Shown: positions 25,611 through 35,408 of the stretch, one piece after another
Layout: the number at the start of each line of letters is the position of its first letter
Numbering within the stretch: the stretch's first letter is position 1
NCBI GenBank assembly: GCA_902363735.1
Contig: CABJBA010000008.1
Coordinates: 1 to 64,000 of the forward strand
Source of the DNA: Clostridiaceae bacterium
GTDB lineage: Bacteria > Bacillota > Clostridia > Lachnospirales > Lachnospiraceae
Direction of reading: 5' to 3'
DNA length: 64,000 nucleotides
Made by a program: the position numbers and the translations under genes
Notes under the pieces: generated by a model
The model's database searches: none
The model's input: the letters and a program-made list of their open reading frames with translations, nothing else
Told to the model about the DNA's origin: nothing

Positions 25611-26880
25611 CCTGCATTGCTGGATCCGTTTCCTGATATGCACTGCTGCTTATAATTCCATTCCAAATTTCATTTACAGTTTCAACACAATCCATATAGG
25701 TCTGTGCCAGCAAACCGGAGGGAATTCCCAATTCATTGGAAAGATGCTTTACTTCCTTCCAGTCCGCATTCTCATAGCTGAGAATGAGCCTGTAAAGTTC
25801 TCCACAGATCCCCTCACGGCTGATTAAGGCATCCTTGATTTCCTGGGCTACCGGAACCTCCCCGAGTATTTCTTCCAATGGCGCGTCAATCATATACTGC
25901 AAGGTAGAAAACATTCCCATCATATATACTTCTGAACGGATGATAGGTAAATTTTTTATATGTTCGGAAAGAGCCATGCCATAATTTGCTCTGAGGAAAG
26001 ACAGCTTCATCATGGCCTCACGGGCCTCATCCTTCTCAAAATCATTGTTAAAACTCAGGAGATATACCCACTGCTTTAACTGACTGATACCCATAGTCAC
26101 CAAAGCCTGACGAATAGAGGATACTCGTCTGCGAAGAGCAAAATAAGCGGAATTTACGATTTTAAGAAGAGCATAACTTAAGGCCGCATCATGACCTACA
26201 ATTTCTTCTATCAGTTCAATATCCGGCTCATCTTTAGACACCTCTACAACAAGCTGGAAAAAGTTTCCTTCCAGAAATTCCATTCGCTTTACCTTATTGG
26301 CCATTGCCTCTGCCACGTAGCTGCCTTCTGCAAAATCTGCACCTACTTCTACGGCCAGTTCGTAATCTTCCTTCGTATTGACCCCGGTTGCGATGCACTT
26401 TTTATCAAAACCTCTCATGGTATTGATAAGATTGCTTAAAGAAACTCGCTCCCTTCCATCATGCTTATTGCTGATGTCCACCTTTATGTACGTGACAAAG
26501 TCCAGCATGGTGAAGTATTTAGGAGAAAACTGAAAGTCATTAATAGCAAAAATGTATCCTTCTGCACAATATCTCTTAATGATCGCAGGTGATAACGGAT
26601 GAATCATCACATGATCTTCGATCTGGATAATCAGCTTATCCTTATCAAAAATTTTCGGCGTGTTTCTAAACAGCAGAGAGGGTGTAAATGTTACAAATGT
26701 AAGTTTATCCTGAAAAATTTTCTCTGTATTCTGCATCAGAAAACCTGCAATAGTATCTGCTGCTGCCACATCAGAGCTGCTGTAGAGGGAATCATAATCC
26801 TTCTGAAATAGCACCTCATAGCCGATAATCTTGTCCTCCTTCAGTGCCTTAATAGGCTGTCGGGTGACATATCTGTCCAT
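25597..26880 (-). CDS. EAL-HDOD signalling protein (YuxH/CdgJ type)
   Basis: 427 residues. An N-terminal EAL-like domain (about 1-195) is degenerate: the signature reads YEVLFQ, EVL in place of EAL, so c-di-GMP hydrolysis is unlikely. A C-terminal HDOD domain (about 200-400; segment DAALSYALLKIVNSAYFALRR) follows. Relatives such as CdgJ affect motility without diesterase activity. It is the final gene of the long operon, 3 bases after cheV. Confidence 0.8.
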   Translation of the reverse strand: MDRYVTRQPIKALKEDKIIGYEVLFQKDYDSLYSSSDVAAADTIAGFLMQNTEKIFQDKLTFVTFTPSLLFRNTPKIFDKDKLIIQIEDHVMIHPLSPAIIKRYCAEGYIFAINDFQFSPKYFTMLDFVTYIKVDISNKHDGRERVSLSNLINTMRGFDKKCIATGVNTKEDYELAVEVGADFAEGSYVAEAMANKVKRMEFLEGNFFQLVVEVSKDEPDIELIEEIVGHDAALSYALLKIVNSAYFALRRRVSSIRQALVTMGISQLKQWVYLLSFNNDFEKDEAREAMMKLSFLRANYGMALSEHIKNLPIIRSEVYMMGMFSTLQYMIDAPLEEILGEVPVAQEIKDALISREGICGELYRLILSYENADWKEVKHLSNELGIPSGLLAQTYMDCVETVNEIWNGIISSSAYQETDPAMQETHT

Positions 26881-26883
26881 TTT

Positions 26884-27792
26884 TTACCTCCTTTCAAGCA
26901 GGTGATCAATCACTTCTACCAGATGCTTGATTTCTGGTTTGGACAACTGTTCGTCTGCGCCCAGCTTCTTACCCTTAATCATCAATTCCTGATTAATCAT
27001 AGAAGAGAAGATAATAAGCGGAATATGCTTTAATTCCCTATCCTCCTTCACCAACTTTGTCAGATGGTGTCCATCCATTTCGGGCATCTCAATATCCGTA
27101 ATAATCAAACTCACCTTATCAGCAAAATCCGAATCATTTTTGATTTCATTTAAATAATCCCAGGCTTCCTGGCCATTATTCTTAAAAGTCAGGTTTTCAT
27201 AGCCTGCCTTTCTAAGAGAGGCTTCAATCATCTTTGTCAAAAGAATGGAGTCTTCTGCAATCAGAATAGGGCTGTCAATCTGCCCCCGGTGACCAAGCCT
27301 GGATATTTCATCTAACTGGATTCCTGTTTCAGGTGCTATTTCTGCAACAATCTTCTCAAAATCCAGAATAGTCACTAAATCCTTTCCGCATTGAGCAATA
27401 CCTGTTGCCACCCCTTCCTCTCCCCGGCTGATGGTATCGTCTGGCTTCTGGATATCCTTCCAGGAAATTCGGCTGATGCCCACAACGCTGTGTACCCGGA
27501 ATGCAATGTGGAGCTTATTAAAATTGGTAACAATGAATAAGTCCTTTGGCTGCTGCTCTGTTGAACTTCCAGTTAAATAATGAGGAAGGTCAATGACCGT
27601 AAGGAGGATATCTCTGGGTTTAAAAATCCCCTCTACAGAAGGATGTGCGTGAGGGATGGGCTTCACCTTATCTGACATCATGATTTCCCGGACCTTTGCC
27701 ACATTAATACCGTATAATTCACCATAAATGGTAAATTGCATTATTTCAATCTCATTGGTTCCTGATTCTAACAAAATATCTGTTTCTGCCAT
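26884..27792 (-). CDS. cheV: Chemotaxis protein CheV
   Basis: 302 residues from the ATG at 27792, which follows AAAGGAGAA; a longer frame to 27900 overlaps cheD and is not needed. A CheW-like domain (about 10-155) is joined to a receiver domain (about 175-300) with phospho-acceptor D233 in IITDIEMPEMDG. It acts as a phosphorylatable adaptor between receptors and CheA, giving adaptation. Between cheD and the EAL-HDOD gene. Confidence 0.93.
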   Translation of the reverse strand: MAETDILLESGTNEIEIMQFTIYGELYGINVAKVREIMMSDKVKPIPHAHPSVEGIFKPRDILLTVIDLPHYLTGSSTEQQPKDLFIVTNFNKLHIAFRVHSVVGISRISWKDIQKPDDTISRGEEGVATGIAQCGKDLVTILDFEKIVAEIAPETGIQLDEISRLGHRGQIDSPILIAEDSILLTKMIEASLRKAGYENLTFKNNGQEAWDYLNEIKNDSDFADKVSLIITDIEMPEMDGHHLTKLVKEDRELKHIPLIIFSSMINQELMIKGKKLGADEQLSKPEIKHLVEVIDHLLERR

Positions 27793-27874
27793 AGTTCTTC
27801 TCCTTTGTCCCAATATAATCAGCAAAAACATCTGCTTACTGAAATATCGGCATATTTCTTGCGGTTCATAATGC

Positions 27875-28357
27875 TTATAAGTCAATTTCCGCTCTGCCAT
27901 AGGTTCTGATTCTGACTCTTCCAGTACTCACATCGAAGGACATGGTCCTGGCATAATTTTCTCCTACATCAGAAGCAGCAAGGCGGATTCCCTGCGAATG
28001 AAGGATGTGTCTTACACTGACAATATTACGGGCTCCGATGTTGCCCAGGGTACTGTTTCCCTGCAGTTCAAACATCTTTGCTCCACCGGCAATCTTTGCA
28101 ATCAGTCTGGGTTTTCTGGCTCCCATAATTTCTATTTTTCGAAATGTCTCGGCCAGTCCGGTATCAGCATATTTAAATACATTTCCATCACCTGTGCCAT
28201 AGACCTCCGGAAGCATAATATGAACCAGGGCTCCCAGCTTAATCATGGGATCGTACAAGCTGATCCCAATGCAGGAGCCGAGGGCGTAGGTAATCAGGAC
28301 TCCCTCCTGTCTCGCAAACTTCATATCAGCAATTCCAACTGTCAGATTTTTATCCAT
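27875..28357 (-). CDS. cheD: Chemoreceptor deamidase CheD
   Basis: 160 residues. Catalytic C29 (YALGSCIGISLYD) and H46 (ALVHIMLPE) are present, as in known CheD. It deamidates receptor glutamines and, in Bacillus, binds CheC and raises its phosphatase activity. It overlaps cheC by 8 bases, matching the functional pair. Confidence 0.95.
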   Translation of the reverse strand: MDKNLTVGIADMKFARQEGVLITYALGSCIGISLYDPMIKLGALVHIMLPEVYGTGDGNVFKYADTGLAETFRKIEIMGARKPRLIAKIAGGAKMFELQGNSTLGNIGARNIVSVRHILHSQGIRLAASDVGENYARTMSFDVSTGRVRIRTYGRAEIDL

Positions 28358-28976
28358 TGCTTATCCCCAGCTTTTCCATTAAAAAGTTCAGCGACTGAAT
28401 TTCCGGCATCATCAGAAGATCACTATGAAGCACATTTCCGCCTATTATAAACTGACCGCTGATCATCATCATCTTATCCGTCTGATAACCGAATTCCACC
28501 ATAGGCACACTTAAGATTCCACCCAGCATATTTACAGCTATATCCGGTACAGATAAGTTGATGGTTACATCGCTGAGAGTGGACATTGCGTTGACATAAG
28601 AAGATATGATAATATTTCCAACCTCCTCCAGTGCAGAGGTTTCCAGAACATTTAACTGATAATAGTCCTCAATATTTTGCTGCATCAGGCTGGATAAAAC
28701 TTCATTAATAAAATCCAGCTTGAGAATAAAGAGCATCAGCCCATTGATTTCTCCCGACATCTTTACCAGTATGGCAGCCACAATTTCCTCCGGATCTCCG
28801 AGAAACTTAATGGCATCATTATAACCGAGAATCTGTACATCAGGAAGTGTCATTCTTACGGCCTTTCCCAACATGGAAGATAAAGCTGTAGCTGAATTTC
28901 CAGTTCCTATACTGCCTATCTCACGGATTAAGTCTAATCCCAATCCACTCATTTCATCATAGCGTGTTATCTTCAT
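28350..28976 (-). CDS. cheC: CheY-P phosphatase CheC
   Basis: 208 residues from the ATG at 28976, preceded by AAGGAG. CheC has two sites of the form D/S-x3-E-x2-N. Site 1 here reads DLIREIGS, with the Asn replaced by Ser. Site 2 reads SALEEVGN and is intact. It should still remove phosphate from CheY, probably by site 2 only, and form a complex with CheD encoded next to it. Confidence 0.93.
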   Translation of the reverse strand: MKITRYDEMSGLGLDLIREIGSIGTGNSATALSSMLGKAVRMTLPDVQILGYNDAIKFLGDPEEIVAAILVKMSGEINGLMLFILKLDFINEVLSSLMQQNIEDYYQLNVLETSALEEVGNIIISSYVNAMSTLSDVTINLSVPDIAVNMLGGILSVPMVEFGYQTDKMMMISGQFIIGGNVLHSDLLMMPEIQSLNFLMEKLGISNG

Positions 28977-29004
28977 GATACCGCTCTCCTTCCTAGTGGT
29001 CACT

Positions 29005-29784
29005 TTATCCCTGACGAAGCGTATTGATGGTTGCCTCCACCTCTTCGGAGGTCTGCACCATTCTGAGGGAGTAAGAATAGGCTCTCTGGGCTTCCATCAT
29101 TTTAGTCATTTCTTTTGCAAAATCTGTGCCTGATACTTCCATGGCGCCTTTTATAACCTTTGCCTGTTCAAGCAGAATGGGGGCTCCGTTTTTTCCAGTC
29201 ACTGAAAATTCATTATTTCCTGAGCTTTCGATTCCATCCCTTCTTATAAAAGTATATATGCCTATAGCCTTGGGATCATGAGCCCCTTCTTCAAGCTCCT
29301 CATCCTCTATATCGTCCTCTTCCTCTTCTTGTCCGGGATAAACGGAAGGCTTAACATCATAGGATATCTCCTCCTGATCCATGTTCAGAACCCTTTTTCC
29401 AGAGGTATTTACCAGATAAAACTTATCCTCTAACTGGGAAAGCTGGAAACGTCCGTCTCTCGAATATGTAATAGCACCTGTCGCCGGATCTTTCAGCATG
29501 AAAAAACCTTCCCCTGCTATGGCATGATCATATTCAAGTCCGGTTTCCCGGTAGGGCATGTCAGTCATGTCGGTTTTTGTATAATCCATTCTGACTCCAT
29601 TTCCTGTTTTGGCCGCATTTCCACCCTCCGCACTCCTTGCCTGAGAATAAATCAAATCAGAAAAAACGCTGTACTGAGGCTTAAAGCCTGATGTATTTAC
29701 ATTGGCAATGTTGCTGGACACCACATTTAACTTTGCCTGATTGCTTAAGGCGCCTAAAGCGCCGATATAAAAAGACTGATTCAT
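29005..29784 (-). CDS. flgG: Flagellar rod protein, FlgG-like (FlhP type)
   Basis: 259 residues. The N-terminal rod motif LNVVSSNIANVNTSGFKPQ and the C-terminal helix motif (MMEAQRAYSYSLRMVQTSEE) are intact. Part of a tandem pair after sigma-28, as flhO-flhP in Bacillus. Residues 152-167 are an unusual almost purely acidic insert (GQEEEEDDIEDEELEEG). It would form the distal rod. Assignment to FlgG rather than FlgF rests on order and is not certain. Confidence 0.85.
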   Translation of the reverse strand: MNQSFYIGALGALSNQAKLNVVSSNIANVNTSGFKPQYSVFSDLIYSQARSAEGGNAAKTGNGVRMDYTKTDMTDMPYRETGLEYDHAIAGEGFFMLKDPATGAITYSRDGRFQLSQLEDKFYLVNTSGKRVLNMDQEEISYDVKPSVYPGQEEEEDDIEDEELEEGAHDPKAIGIYTFIRRDGIESSGNNEFSVTGKNGAPILLEQAKVIKGAMEVSGTDFAKEMTKMMEAQRAYSYSLRMVQTSEEVEATINTLRQG

Positions 29785-29798
29785 CTTGTTCTTCCCCT

Positions 29799-30602
29799 CT
29801 ATAATCTGCCTATATCATTGGAAACTTTACTCATAAGCTGGTCGTATATCCGAAGCACCTGAGCCGCACTCTGGGAGGCTTTCTGACTGGTAATCATCTG
29901 GGTCATCTCTTCTATAGGATCAATATTAGACCGTTCCAAGGCATTCCATACAATTCCACCGTCTGCTGCATTTCCTTCGGCTCCAGAGGTAAAAGAGCCG
30001 TTATCTCCCTTTACAAGCTGGCTGTAATCAGCAAAATCCACAACCCTGATTTTGCCCAAAAGAACCGGCTCCTGCTCCTCAATGTTTTCCCCATCTTCCC
30101 CAGTTCCAAGACCTTTTATAGGAACCTCGTAGATATTGCCGTCTTTGTCCACATTAATATGATCGGAAGGAATTTCAATGGGATTTCCATCTTCTCCCAG
30201 GACCCTTCCCAGAGAGGGAATTGCAAGATATCCTTCATCATCAATCGTAAAAGAACCGTTTCTGGTGTAAATCTGGTTTCCTGCAAAATTCCGGGCAGCA
30301 AAGAACCCTGGTTTTGTCAGAGCAAAATCCAAGTTTCCTCCCGTCTCCTCCACTGCTCCCTGATCATAGCTAGTCTCTGTACTTCTGGAAGCACGTATCA
30401 TGGATACGGACCCTAACTGGGCTGCATTACTTTTATCACGATTTCCGGTGCGGTAAAGCATCTCATCACGGAAGGTGGTGCTGACCATGCGGTCAGGCTT
30501 ATAGCCTGCTGTCCCACTGTTGACCATATTGTTTCCAATCACATTTAAGTTCCTGGTCTGATACAGAATTCCTGATGCCAGATTGTAAAATCCATGAAAC
30601 AT
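29799..30602 (-). CDS. flgF: Flagellar rod protein, FlgF-like (FlhO type)
   Basis: 267 residues with the family N-terminus (LNVIGNNMVNSGTAGYKPD) and C-terminal helix (MITSQKASQSAAQVLRIYDQLM). It belongs to the rod/hook family. First of the pair downstream of sigma-28. AGAAAAGAG precedes the ATG, a rather weak ribosome site. FlgF versus FlgG naming rests on order. Confidence 0.85.
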   Translation of the reverse strand: MFHGFYNLASGILYQTRNLNVIGNNMVNSGTAGYKPDRMVSTTFRDEMLYRTGNRDKSNAAQLGSVSMIRASRSTETSYDQGAVEETGGNLDFALTKPGFFAARNFAGNQIYTRNGSFTIDDEGYLAIPSLGRVLGEDGNPIEIPSDHINVDKDGNIYEVPIKGLGTGEDGENIEEQEPVLLGKIRVVDFADYSQLVKGDNGSFTSGAEGNAADGGIVWNALERSNIDPIEEMTQMITSQKASQSAAQVLRIYDQLMSKVSNDIGRL

Positions 30603-30617
30603 CTCTTTTCTCCCTTC

Positions 30618-31394
30618 CTATTTCCCATCTATGAAATTAGTCAGATACAGCCTGAGCTTTTGAATCGCATTGGAGTGAATCTGTGAAATTCTAGGCTCGC
30701 TGACGCTCATGACATGTGCAATCTCCTTCATATTTAATTCGTCCATATAGTACAGTGAAATAACCTTTTGTTCATTTTCTTTTAAATTATTTATTGCAGA
30801 AACCAAAACCTGTTTAAATTCTTCCTGCAGATAGTGATCTTCAGGCTGGTCATCTTCGTTTATAGAAGGGAGCTGCACTACCTTTTTGTTATCACTTCCT
30901 GCCTCCAGGACCATATCCAGGGAAAGAACACTATAAACATTGGACTTTCCAAGGGTCTCCTGGTACTTTTCCAGACTCACGTTCATATGGTCAGCAGTCT
31001 CCTGGGGGGTAGGAAAGCGGCCCAGACGGTTACATAATTCTGTGACAGCATTATCCATCTCTTTGGCGTTTTTTCTTACGCTTCTGGGGATCCAATCCTG
31101 CTTTCTCGCCATATCAATGATCATTCCGCGAATCCGCTTGGAGATGTATGTTTCAAACTTTACGTTCAAGTCAGGATCGAACTTTTCAATGCCGCTCATA
31201 ATGGTCAGCACTCCTTCATTGACGATATCCTCTACCTGGGCAAAGCTTAAGTACACATCACGCATCTGAATGGATATACTTCTCACCATGTTCATATACC
31301 GCATCACCAGTTCATGTTTAATCGTGATATCTTTCGTATGCTTATATTTAATTAATAATTCTTCATTAGTATATTGGCTTAAATCCTGTTCCAT
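30618..31394 (-). CDS. fliA: Flagellar sigma factor sigma-28 (SigD/FliA)
   Basis: About 258 residues from the ATG at 31394; a TTG at 31433 overlapping the flhA stop (TTGA) would add 13 residues and cannot be excluded. Regions 2 (FETYISKRIRGMIIDMARKQDW), 3 and 4 (MKEIAHVMSVSEPRISQIHS) are clear, and region 1 is absent, as in FliA. It directs transcription of late flagellar and chemotaxis genes and is held by FlgM (13452-13769). It lies within the operon read from the sigma-A promoter. Confidence 0.95.
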   Translation of the reverse strand: MEQDLSQYTNEELLIKYKHTKDITIKHELVMRYMNMVRSISIQMRDVYLSFAQVEDIVNEGVLTIMSGIEKFDPDLNVKFETYISKRIRGMIIDMARKQDWIPRSVRKNAKEMDNAVTELCNRLGRFPTPQETADHMNVSLEKYQETLGKSNVYSVLSLDMVLEAGSDNKKVVQLPSINEDDQPEDHYLQEEFKQVLVSAINNLKENEQKVISLYYMDELNMKEIAHVMSVSEPRISQIHSNAIQKLRLYLTNFIDGK

Positions 31395-31429
31395 TTCGAC
31401 TAACACTGCCTTTCTGACACAAAGAACGG

Positions 31430-33502
31430 TCAAAGGGTAATATTTCCGATTGCCTGGATCTGAATATTATTGGCAATCTCATTAAAGGAAAGGACATATA
31501 CATTGGGATAGAACTGTTCCACCAAACGGTAGAAATACAGCCTTACTACCTGGCTGGTAAGAATCACCGGCTTTTGTTCCAAATCCGCAAATTTTTTCAT
31601 CTGTTCCCCCATCTGCCCGATCACAGACTGCATCACTTCCGGACTTAGAGCCAGATAGATGCCTTGTTCTCCTTTTGCCATACTCCCGATAATATTTTTT
31701 TCCAGGTCCCCATCCAGAGTAAGAACCTTCATCTGTCCGCCTTCGCAGAACATTCTGGTTATAGTTCTCTTTAAGGCGATCCGGATATTCTCTGTAATCA
31801 TATCCATATCCCTGGTAGCAGGAATTGAATCTGCTATGGTTCCCAGAATCGTTTCCATATCCTTAATGGGAACACCTTCCTTCAGAAGATTAATAAGAAT
31901 CTTTTGAAGGCCCCCGTAAGTAAGCTGTCCCGGCATCAGTTCATCGACCAGCTCCGGTGTATTCTTCCTTACATTTTCCAGAAGCTGCATCACCTCCTGG
32001 CGTCCTAACAGTTCAAAAGCATGCCGCCTGATTGTCTCCGATAAATGGGTCAGCATAACAGAAAGAGGATCAATAACGGTATACCCGTAAATTTCCGCCA
32101 TCTCTTTGTTCTCAGGCCTGATCCATTTACTTGGAATTCCGTAAGCCGGCTCCACGGTTTCAATTCCATCTACTTCGCCGGAAAGGCCCGGAGGCTCCAG
32201 TGCCAGATAATAATCCACCAAAATTTCACCTCTGGCTACCTCTTCCCCTCTGATCTTTATAATATACTGGTTGGTATTTAAACTGGAACTGTCTCTCAGT
32301 CTGACGGAAGGAATGACAAGTCCCATGTCCTGGGCATATTGTCTTCTGAAAATGACAATCCGGTTGATCATCTTACCTCCGCTGTTCTCATCAATCAGAG
32401 GTATCAGACTGTAACCGAATTCCATCTCAATGGGTTCTACATTGATAAGGGCATAGACGTTGTTCACATCCCGGTAGTATGCTTCTTCATTGGCAGACGT
32501 CTCCGGTGCCTCTTCAGCCATTGTCATGGTTGCAGCCAGCTCAGATGGACCGATGGCAGCTGTACGAACCTTATGACTTAGTTGATATCCTGCTGCAATA
32601 AGGCCTGCCGCCATAATTGCAAGTTGCACCTTGGGCATTCCAGGCACCAGCATCAGCACGATCATAACAGCGCCGGTAAGCATAATCGCTCTCGGCTGAG
32701 CCATGAACTGACCCGATACATCTTCATTCAGGGTGCCTTCTGATACAGCTCTGGTCACAACCATACCGGTGGCAGTTGCAATTAAAAGAGCGGGAACCTG
32801 TGAAACAAGTCCGTCACCTACTGTTGCAATGGAATAAATAGACATTACTTCGCCAAATTCCAGGTTTGACTGCACCATACCGATAATTGCACCACCGATA
32901 AAATTAATGGCAGTAGTGATCAGGGACATAATAGCATCTCCCTTTACAAACTTGGTGGCACCATCCATGGCTCCGTAAAAATCCGCTTCCTTCTGGACTT
33001 TATACCTTCTTGTCTTTGCTTCCTGCTCATTGATCAGACCGGAGCTTAAATCCGCATCAATAGCCATCTGTTTGCCAGGCATAGCATCCAGGGTAAATCT
33101 GGCCGCAACCTCGGATACACGCTCCGTTCCTTTTGTAATAACCAAAAAGTTTACTAAAACAATAATTAGAAATATTATAAAACCGACAACCACATTTCCC
33201 TGCAGAACAAAGTCACCAAAAGCCTTAATCACCTGGCCGGAGGACCCCTGGTTTGATAAAATGTTTCTTGTAGAGGATACATTTAATCCCAGTCGAAATA
33301 AAGTCGTCACTAAAAGCAGGGCAGGAAAGATGGAAAATTCCAAAGGCTCCTTTATGTTCATGGTTATCAGCAGGATAATCATGGAAATGGCAATATTTAT
33401 AATAATCATCACATCCATAAAAAACGGAGGCAATGGAATAATCAATAGAAGTACAATCATCATGACAAATACTACTACAGAATTTTTCAGTAATGTCTTC
33501 AT
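31430..33502 (-). CDS. flhA: Flagellar export gate protein FlhA
   Basis: 690 residues. About eight membrane segments in the first ~320 residues, including the FHIPEP-region, then a large cytosolic domain that receives chaperone-cargo complexes. It forms the nonameric gate of the flagellar type III apparatus. It lies between flhB and sigma-28; no flhF or flhG is between flhA and sigma-28, unlike Bacillus. Confidence 0.97.
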   Translation of the reverse strand: MKTLLKNSVVVFVMMIVLLLIIPLPPFFMDVMIIINIAISMIILLITMNIKEPLEFSIFPALLLVTTLFRLGLNVSSTRNILSNQGSSGQVIKAFGDFVLQGNVVVGFIIFLIIVLVNFLVITKGTERVSEVAARFTLDAMPGKQMAIDADLSSGLINEQEAKTRRYKVQKEADFYGAMDGATKFVKGDAIMSLITTAINFIGGAIIGMVQSNLEFGEVMSIYSIATVGDGLVSQVPALLIATATGMVVTRAVSEGTLNEDVSGQFMAQPRAIMLTGAVMIVLMLVPGMPKVQLAIMAAGLIAAGYQLSHKVRTAAIGPSELAATMTMAEEAPETSANEEAYYRDVNNVYALINVEPIEMEFGYSLIPLIDENSGGKMINRIVIFRRQYAQDMGLVIPSVRLRDSSSLNTNQYIIKIRGEEVARGEILVDYYLALEPPGLSGEVDGIETVEPAYGIPSKWIRPENKEMAEIYGYTVIDPLSVMLTHLSETIRRHAFELLGRQEVMQLLENVRKNTPELVDELMPGQLTYGGLQKILINLLKEGVPIKDMETILGTIADSIPATRDMDMITENIRIALKRTITRMFCEGGQMKVLTLDGDLEKNIIGSMAKGEQGIYLALSPEVMQSVIGQMGEQMKKFADLEQKPVILTSQVVRLYFYRLVEQFYPNVYVLSFNEIANNIQIQAIGNITL

Positions 33503-33543
33503 TCTTTTACACCGCTTCTTTCAGTTTCTCTGGCATGATTTCC

Positions 33544-34605
33544 TCATTCTATGATCTTGTTATTCAACCGGTATACATATACCAGAATCTCAGCGACCAC
33601 ACCGTAATATTCTGAAGGAATCGCAGCTCCCACCTGGGTGCCGGCATATATCCCCCTTGCCAAAGGTTTATTTTCAATTACATGTACTCCATGTTTTTCA
33701 CCCAGAGCCACAATCCTTAATGCCAGTTCATCCTGGCCTTTGGCTACCAGAACAGGGGCAACATCTTTTTCTATATCATAGCGAAGAGCAACTGCATAAT
33801 GAGTAGGATTACGAATAATAACATCTGCCTCAGGGACTGACTGCATCATTCTGGAGCGGGCTCTTTCTCTTTGGAGACTACGGATACGTCCCTTAATTTC
33901 AGGATTTCCTTCTGTCTGTTTAAATTCTTCCTTTATCTCCTGCTTTGACATTTTAATCTGGCGGTCATAATCCCACCGTGTATAAAAGAAGTCAAATCCG
34001 GCAACAGCCAGAAATACCATAGAAACCCGGAAGATCATATCCATAATCGCACTCAGCACATATACTGCCGAGTTTTTTAAATCCATATCAATAGTTCTTG
34101 ACAGTGGTCTTAAGTCTCCTTTTATAATCTGATAAAGAATCACTGCTAAAAGAGTAATCTTTACCATATTCTTTAAAAGTTCTATGACATTTTTTAAAGA
34201 CAGCATCTTCTTAATTCCCTCAATGGGATTCAAATTGCTGAGTTTAGGAGTCAGCTTGCTTTTGGTAAACAAAAACCTTGTCTGCACTCCGGTTCCCACC
34301 ACCCCCAATGCAACGCTTGTCAAAAGAATAGGAAGAGCCCCCTTTACAACAGCCCACATGGTATCCTGGAAAACTCCGGTAGTATAATCAGACAGATTTT
34401 CAGCCACTGGAGCCAGACTCAAATATTTTATCATATAATCCCGCATGGTTTTGTACATAAAGGGAAACAGCATTTTCAACATGATAAAGCTTCCAAGAAG
34501 AGAAGCTATCATAACCACATCCTTGCTGAGCGGAACGTTTCCTTTTTTTCGTTCATCTGTCCGCTTTTTCGGCGTGGCTTTTTCGGTTTTTGAAGAATCC
34601 GGCAT
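33544..34605 (-). CDS. flhB: Flagellar export switch protein FlhB
   Basis: 353 residues. Four membrane segments (about 30-210) and a cytosolic C-domain with the autocleavage site N266-P267-T268-H269 (in IIRNPTHYAVALRYD). Cleavage switches export from rod/hook to filament substrates under control of FliK. A separate FlhB C-domain-like protein is encoded at 7181-6813. It follows fliR by 23 bases. Confidence 0.97.
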   Translation of the reverse strand: MPDSSKTEKATPKKRTDERKKGNVPLSKDVVMIASLLGSFIMLKMLFPFMYKTMRDYMIKYLSLAPVAENLSDYTTGVFQDTMWAVVKGALPILLTSVALGVVGTGVQTRFLFTKSKLTPKLSNLNPIEGIKKMLSLKNVIELLKNMVKITLLAVILYQIIKGDLRPLSRTIDMDLKNSAVYVLSAIMDMIFRVSMVFLAVAGFDFFYTRWDYDRQIKMSKQEIKEEFKQTEGNPEIKGRIRSLQRERARSRMMQSVPEADVIIRNPTHYAVALRYDIEKDVAPVLVAKGQDELALRIVALGEKHGVHVIENKPLARGIYAGTQVGAAIPSEYYGVVAEILVYVYRLNNKIIE

Positions 34606-34628
34606 TTCCTTTCATCACATCCTTTACG

Positions 34629-35390
34629 CTATAAAAGTCTGATTATATCCTCAATGTTTATAAGCATCTGACTGATCAGACCGCTTACATAACCTGTCAT
34701 AGGAGAAAACAGGAAAATCAGCATAAAAAAACCCAGCACCAGTTTTAACTGTATATTCACCACAAACACATTGATCTGGGGAATTATCTTCATCAGTACC
34801 CCTACTGCAATTTCAGTCAGAAATTCAACGGCAATCAGGGGAAATGCAAATTTAACCGCCATGACCGTGCATTGAATAAAAATTTCTACCATGGCCCATG
34901 CCGCCTGAGATCCCAATGCAGCTTGTCCGTAAGGAATTGCCTCAGCTGCCGTTATAAAAATCTTCAGCAGAGCAAGATGGCCATCCACTGCAAAGAATAA
35001 AAGCATGAAATAAGTTTGGAAAATGGTTCCTGTAAGGGCAATCTGAGCATTGGTCTGAGGATCGTAAATCATTGCCATGGACAATCCCATTTGATAGTCA
35101 ATGATGCTTCCTGCAAAAACGATAACCATAATAAATAATTCTATGACAAAACCAATGGCAAATCCAACGGCAAACTCCTTTAGAAGAAGCACCGCAAATT
35201 CAATGGAATTCACAGGCTCCGGCACTTGAGCCGAAGAAAAAGAGTAAATGAGCAAGGTAAATACCATAATCATGCCACCCTTTACCTGTGCCGGAATATT
35301 TCTTCTGCCCCATATGGGATTCAGCAAAATAAAACCTGACATCCTCATAAAAACAAGGGAAAACATCATCATCTGTCCTATTTCCGGCAT
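34629..35390 (-). CDS. fliR: Flagellar export apparatus protein FliR
   Basis: 253 residues, with about six to seven hydrophobic segments, and the family order fliP-fliQ-fliR-flhB. It is a core part of the export channel with FliP and FliQ. It lies 18 bases downstream of fliQ. Confidence 0.95.
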   Translation of the reverse strand: MPEIGQMMMFSLVFMRMSGFILLNPIWGRRNIPAQVKGGMIMVFTLLIYSFSSAQVPEPVNSIEFAVLLLKEFAVGFAIGFVIELFIMVIVFAGSIIDYQMGLSMAMIYDPQTNAQIALTGTIFQTYFMLLFFAVDGHLALLKIFITAAEAIPYGQAALGSQAAWAMVEIFIQCTVMAVKFAFPLIAVEFLTEIAVGVLMKIIPQINVFVVNIQLKLVLGFFMLIFLFSPMTGYVSGLISQMLINIEDIIRLL

Positions 35391-35408
35391 CTGAATCTTC
35401 CTTTCCTT

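Noticed and set aside
32045..33554. Plus-strand frames over flhA
   Set aside because: Antisense shadows; no start sites with ribosome binding sequence.
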